Below, piece after piece: positions 6,316 to 8,742 of a stretch of 8,742 nt of DNA; within the stretch, counting starts at the first letter, position 1; each line of letters opens with the position of its first letter. The translations under genes and the position numbers were made by a program. The notes below the pieces were generated by a model. The model made no database searches and was not told where the DNA came from. It saw only the letters and a program-made list of their open reading frames with translations. Where the stretch lies: assembly GCA_964645645.1 (NCBI GenBank), contig CAZYBC010000033.1:1-8742 (forward strand), read 5' to 3'. This stretch comes from CAZYBC01 sp964645645 (GTDB taxonomy: Bacteria; Patescibacteriota; Microgenomatia; UBA1400; PJMF01).

Positions 6316-6984
6316 TTAGCCTTCGTGGGCAGTGGCTAAACCAAAAACTTTTTTGACTCCAGCTTGTTTTAAAATTTTAGCACACTCATTCATCGTGGCT
6401 CCGGTAGTAATCACGTCGTCAATTAAAATAATTGAACTTAAACAAGGTTGCTTAAGTTGTTGAAAATTTTTTTCATTAATTGTAAAACTATCTTTTAATT
6501 GCTCTAAGCGTTGTTGTTTATTTTGACTTTCAGCTTGATGTTTGGTGTTAGTTTGTTTGATCAATAAATTTAGCAATGGTAATTGACTTGCTTTTGCTAA
6601 ACCCAAAGCAATTTCTTTTGCTTGGTTAAAACCACGTTCTAATAAGCGTTGCTGATGAATAGGCACAGGACAAAGATAAGTGTGTTCAGATAAAGGGAAA
6701 TGACCATATTCCCATAACAGTTGACCCAAAAATTGCCCCATGCCTTTCACGGATTGATATTTAAGAGTTTGAATTAAAAGAGAAAAAGGTTCTTGATAAG
6801 CAGCTAAAGCATAAGCTTCATCAAGATAGCAGATTTTTAAATTATGTAACTCAATTGGTAAGTTAATAAATTCCAATCTTTCTTGGCAAAATGAACATAG
6901 ATATGTTCCTACATGATGGCAGTAAACACATTGCTTGGGATAAAGTAAATCTAAAAATTTTTCCCATAAAAAGTTGTTAGACAT
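6316..6984 (-). CDS. comFC: ComF family phosphoribosyltransferase-like protein
   Basis: ComF proteins combine an N-terminal zinc-ribbon-like segment with a type I phosphoribosyltransferase domain. They are linked to DNA uptake in transformable bacteria, but the exact reaction is not settled. The four zinc-binding cysteines are at residues 19, 22, 30 and 33 (CVYC and CSFC). LCPVPIHQQRLLERGFNQA (104-122) is the family's hallmark segment, and ILIDDVITTGATM (186-198) is the PRPP-binding loop with its paired aspartates. At 222 residues the protein is complete and of normal length. The ATG at 6984 is supported by a TATAAT eight bases upstream and by the family's usual short lead before 'LLYPKQC'. 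The next gene downstream starts 46 bases later. No other competence gene is present, so a role in DNA uptake is not shown here. The family call is very sure; the symbol follows common usage. Confidence 0.93.
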   Translation of the reverse strand: MSNNFLWEKFLDLLYPKQCVYCHHVGTYLCSFCQERLEFINLPIELHNLKICYLDEAYALAAYQEPFSLLIQTLKYQSVKGMGQFLGQLLWEYGHFPLSEHTYLCPVPIHQQRLLERGFNQAKEIALGLAKASQLPLLNLLIKQTNTKHQAESQNKQQRLEQLKDSFTINEKNFQQLKQPCLSSIILIDDVITTGATMNECAKILKQAGVKKVFGLATAHEG

Positions 6985-6992
6985 TGCTCATC

Positions 6993-6998
6993 ATTATA
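6993..6998 (-). promoter_or_regulatory. -10 box (TATAAT) for leaderless comF transcript
   Basis: On the minus strand a perfect TATAAT ends eight bases before the ATG at 6984. The gap GATGAGCA has no real Shine-Dalgarno sequence. No convincing -35 box is present 16-18 bases upstream. Confidence 0.55.
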
Positions 6999-7036
6999 AG
7001 TAGCTAAACTGACATAAAACTGACTCTCATGGAGAC

Positions 7037-7089
7037 ATTAATCCCACACTAAGATTCATATTCAAAAGCTTGATCTCAAAGCGAAGCTT
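7037..7089. repeat. 53-bp direct repeat, copy 1
   Basis: This stretch is identical over 53 bases to 7105-7157, an offset of 68. The 15 bases between the copies (7090-7104) are not repeated again. It contains one arm (7047-7072) of the inverted repeat found in copy 2, so it too can pair with 7164-7189. No ORF covers it. Confidence 0.97.
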
Positions 7090-7104
7090 AAATGTTATGG
7101 AAAA

Positions 7105-7157
7105 ATTAATCCCACACTAAGATTCATATTCAAAAGCTTGATCTCAAAGCGAAGCTT
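7105..7157. repeat. 53-bp direct repeat, copy 2
   Basis: This is identical to 7037-7089. Its part 7115-7140 is the perfect inverted complement of 7164-7189. The repeat diverges from copy 1 exactly at 7158, where the inner hairpin of the loop continues. Confidence 0.97.
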
Positions 7158-7189
7158 TGGAAGCAAGCTTTTGAATATGAATCTTAGTG
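7115..7189 (-). terminator. 26-bp perfect inverted repeat, probable terminator hairpin of the IMPDH-like gene
   Basis: The arms 7115-7140 and 7164-7189 are perfect inverted complements over 26 bases, separated by 23 bases. The loop contains a smaller hairpin (CAAAGC, GAA, GCTTTG at 7145-7159). On the minus strand, the direction of the IMPDH-like gene, the stem is followed by TGGGATTAATTTTT, so a T run occurs about nine bases after the stem. The outer arm includes the TAA stop (7184-7186) of that gene. The arm is far longer than a typical terminator needs, so an origin as a mobile or duplicated element is also possible. Confidence 0.6.
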
Positions 7190-8644
7190 AGTATGTTGCT
7201 GATAAATTCCTGCTTGTGTGAGTTGTCGTAGCGGAGATGGATCAAGATTTTGCATAGTGCTAATTTGATCACAACCACGGAAGACCAAGCTCAAAATGAC
7301 ATTTTCTACCATTGCAAACATATTTTGAGTAATGGTGGGTAAATGGTGTCCAATATAAACTTTGAGAGCTTTGGTGGTTTCTCCTTCTACAAAGGCTGGC
7401 ATTTTACATGCCATCATTTTGCCATCCTGATATTTAGTTCTAGCCGATGCTTCTCCACCATAAGGTTTAAACCACAACCCATCTTTATCAATTAAATAAA
7501 GCAAACCGCCAGGTGATTCAATGGTTCCTCCGCCAGCTGAACGAGTGACGCCTATGCCACTGGCTCCTAGAGCTAAAGTTACTCCTACATTATTACTAGC
7601 GCCACCTTCAACGATTATGGGAAGATTTACTTCACCTCTTAATTGCCAAACTAAGTCTGGCCAATCTACCACACTACTACTGCGTACGGCGGTAATACAA
7701 CGTCCGCCACCGCCAATGCCGGCATAAAAACCATCAGCGCCAGCTGATTCTAGTTTTTTGGCTTGCTCAACACTAGTAAGTTGACCAACAAAAATTTCAA
7801 TTTTATCACCGTAAGTTTTTCTTAGAGCTTCTACACTATATAAAGCATCAATGCCTGGTTCTGGTGAATAAACTCTAAAACTTCTAATTCCTTGCTGATA
7901 CAAAGCCTTGGCTCTGAGTAAACCACTTTTAATTTCTGGCTCAATTACTCCAACCACATTTTGTTGCCAAATTTTTAATAGATTGTTTTTATCAGAACGA
8001 TTTTGTAAAAGAGGCTCATTAGCTAACCAATCAAGAGTAGCTTTAGCTAGGTCAGCTTGTCTAGTGATATTGCTAAAGCAACCATTTCTGGGAATACAGG
8101 CAAGGGCATGGCTTTCAGCCATGGTGGCTAAAGCAGCTGGGGCACCAAAAATATCTGGCATAGCTCCATCCGAGAACGGGATACGGGCATATTTGCCTAA
8201 TTTAATAAATGGGCCATTAAGCAATAAATTTCTCCTAGCAATTCTTTTGCCAGTGGCTCCTTTAACTTGAAGCCCTAATTCAGAAATAGAAAGTGCTAGA
8301 CCATTAGCTAAAGCAGAAGTCATAACTTTACTGGAAATTTTTTGTGGTGGCGAAAATTTTTTAGCTTGTACTTTAGCCAAAGCTTCTAAGCGTTGAGGAT
8401 GATTAAAAATTTCTAACAGATAACGGCGTAATTTTAAAGTTTGGTGAAGCTTTTCTTCTGATAAAAGAACTTTACCAAGGTGGTGAAGACCATCATATTC
8501 AGTTAATAATAAACCCTGTGAAGGATAAATTTCTTGAGCTTCGCCAGTCTGTTTATACCAAGGCTGGTAGAGGCTTTGTAAATCTTGTTGTTTAAAAGTT
8601 TGTTTGAGAAATTTTTCTCCAGCTTCATATTGAAGCAAGTCCAT
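7184..8644 (-). CDS. divergent IMP dehydrogenase / GMP reductase-like protein
   Basis: Members of this TIM-barrel family oxidise IMP to XMP (GuaB) or reduce GMP to IMP (GuaC) through a covalent Cys intermediate. The C-terminal two thirds match the family in order: PFSDGAMPDIFGAPAAL (156-172, like PIVSAAMDTVTE), VGVIEPEIKSGLLRAKAL (231-248), AGADGFYAGIGGGGRC (301-316, like AGADAVKVGIGPGSIC), PIIVEGGASNNVG (342-354, like PVIADGG), GIGVTRSAGGGTIESPGG (363-380), YGGEASARTKY (395-405, like YRGMGSLGAM) and a closing segment near 416-465. Cys316 is the likely active-site residue. No CBS pair is inserted. The first 150 residues are not recognisable, and GIGGGGRCITAVRS differs from the usual GIGPGSICTTR loop, so the reaction may differ. 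The ATG at 8644 has a weak TAATAT seven bases before it. The stop lies within the repeat hairpin. Superfamily is fairly sure, exact function open. Confidence 0.8.
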   Translation of the reverse strand: MDLLQYEAGEKFLKQTFKQQDLQSLYQPWYKQTGEAQEIYPSQGLLLTEYDGLHHLGKVLLSEEKLHQTLKLRRYLLEIFNHPQRLEALAKVQAKKFSPPQKISSKVMTSALANGLALSISELGLQVKGATGKRIARRNLLLNGPFIKLGKYARIPFSDGAMPDIFGAPAALATMAESHALACIPRNGCFSNITRQADLAKATLDWLANEPLLQNRSDKNNLLKIWQQNVVGVIEPEIKSGLLRAKALYQQGIRSFRVYSPEPGIDALYSVEALRKTYGDKIEIFVGQLTSVEQAKKLESAGADGFYAGIGGGGRCITAVRSSSVVDWPDLVWQLRGEVNLPIIVEGGASNNVGVTLALGASGIGVTRSAGGGTIESPGGLLYLIDKDGLWFKPYGGEASARTKYQDGKMMACKMPAFVEGETTKALKVYIGHHLPTITQNMFAMVENVILSLVFRGCDQISTMQNLDPSPLRQLTQAGIYQQHTH

Positions 8645-8651
8645 AAAGGAA

Positions 8652-8657
8652 ATATTA
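8652..8657 (-). promoter_or_regulatory. weak -10-like box before the IMPDH-like gene
   Basis: On the minus strand TAATAT (4 of 6 to TATAAT) ends seven bases before the ATG at 8644. The gap TTCCTTT has no Shine-Dalgarno match. In this AT-rich sequence such a match can occur by chance; only the shared spacing with other genes supports it. Confidence 0.25.
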
Positions 8658-8742
8658 ATTGGTGATTGAACTTTGCTTTTTTTAATCTTTGGGGTTAAGG
8701 GACATTTTGTGTTGGTTTTTTAGTGATATTTCATTGATAGAT

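Noticed and set aside
7037..7157. CRISPR array made of the two 53-bp repeats
   Set aside because: There are only two repeats, the 15-base spacing is too short for a spacer, the repeat is longer than usual, and no cas gene is in the window. It fits a local duplication with a hairpin better.
7521..8270. Two plus-strand ORFs of 68 and 120 residues
   Set aside because: Both are antisense inside the IMPDH-like gene, which shows family motifs over the same bases; their Pro- and Ala-rich content is the complement of its Gly-rich loops.
8682..8742. Possible C-terminal end (19 codons, then TAA) of another minus-strand gene at the window edge
   Set aside because: The frame is open to the edge but too short and featureless to tell from chance. 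Nothing else is clear in 8645-8742 except a weak -10-like box.

Overview
This AT-rich bacterial window holds seven protein genes (one split by an in-frame stop) and one complete transfer-messenger RNA gene. Several traits suggest a member of the Candidate Phyla Radiation (Patescibacteria, possibly a Microgenomates-like lineage): strong AT bias, small membrane-tethered or surface proteins with no recognisable family, divergent versions of common enzymes, almost no Shine-Dalgarno sequences, and TAA as the stop of every intact gene. That placement is an inference; there is no rRNA or ribosomal protein gene to anchor it.

Layout. Positions 95-1150 (+) encode an N-terminally anchored extracytoplasmic protein of unknown function. 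A likely terminator follows, then a 108-residue unknown protein (1199-1525, +). This meets tail to tail, with a 4-base overlap, a divergent FGGY-type sugar kinase homologue (1522-3129, -). The kinase is divergently transcribed from a secreted, C-terminally anchored surface protein (3215-3943, +) with a Pro/Thr-rich stalk. Its 3' end converges on ssrA (4022-4420, -), which has a consensus promoter, a readable tag peptide and the expected pseudoknots. Upstream of ssrA on the minus strand lie a GT39/PMT-like membrane glycosyltransferase (4464-6269, interrupted by UGA at 5055-5057), a ComF-type phosphoribosyltransferase (6316-6984) and, beyond a repeat-rich gap, a divergent IMP dehydrogenase/GMP reductase-like protein (7184-8644).

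How it fits together. No single pathway unites the window. The glycosyltransferase and the two surface proteins could all belong to the cell envelope, and the ComF and IMPDH-like proteins both suggest phosphoribosyl/nucleotide chemistry, but these links rest on proximity only. Most genes have a -10-like hexamer 6-8 bases before the start codon, so transcripts would begin at or within a few bases of the AUG. Leaderless expression therefore seems to be the rule here.

The points most worth checking are the in-frame UGA in the glycosyltransferase, the leaderless-promoter pattern, the 53-bp direct repeat with a 26-bp hairpin that contains the stop codon of the IMPDH-like gene, the divergent active site of that protein, and the apparent loss of the catalytic Asp in the FGGY homologue. 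I did not find a convincing new defence or mobile system.
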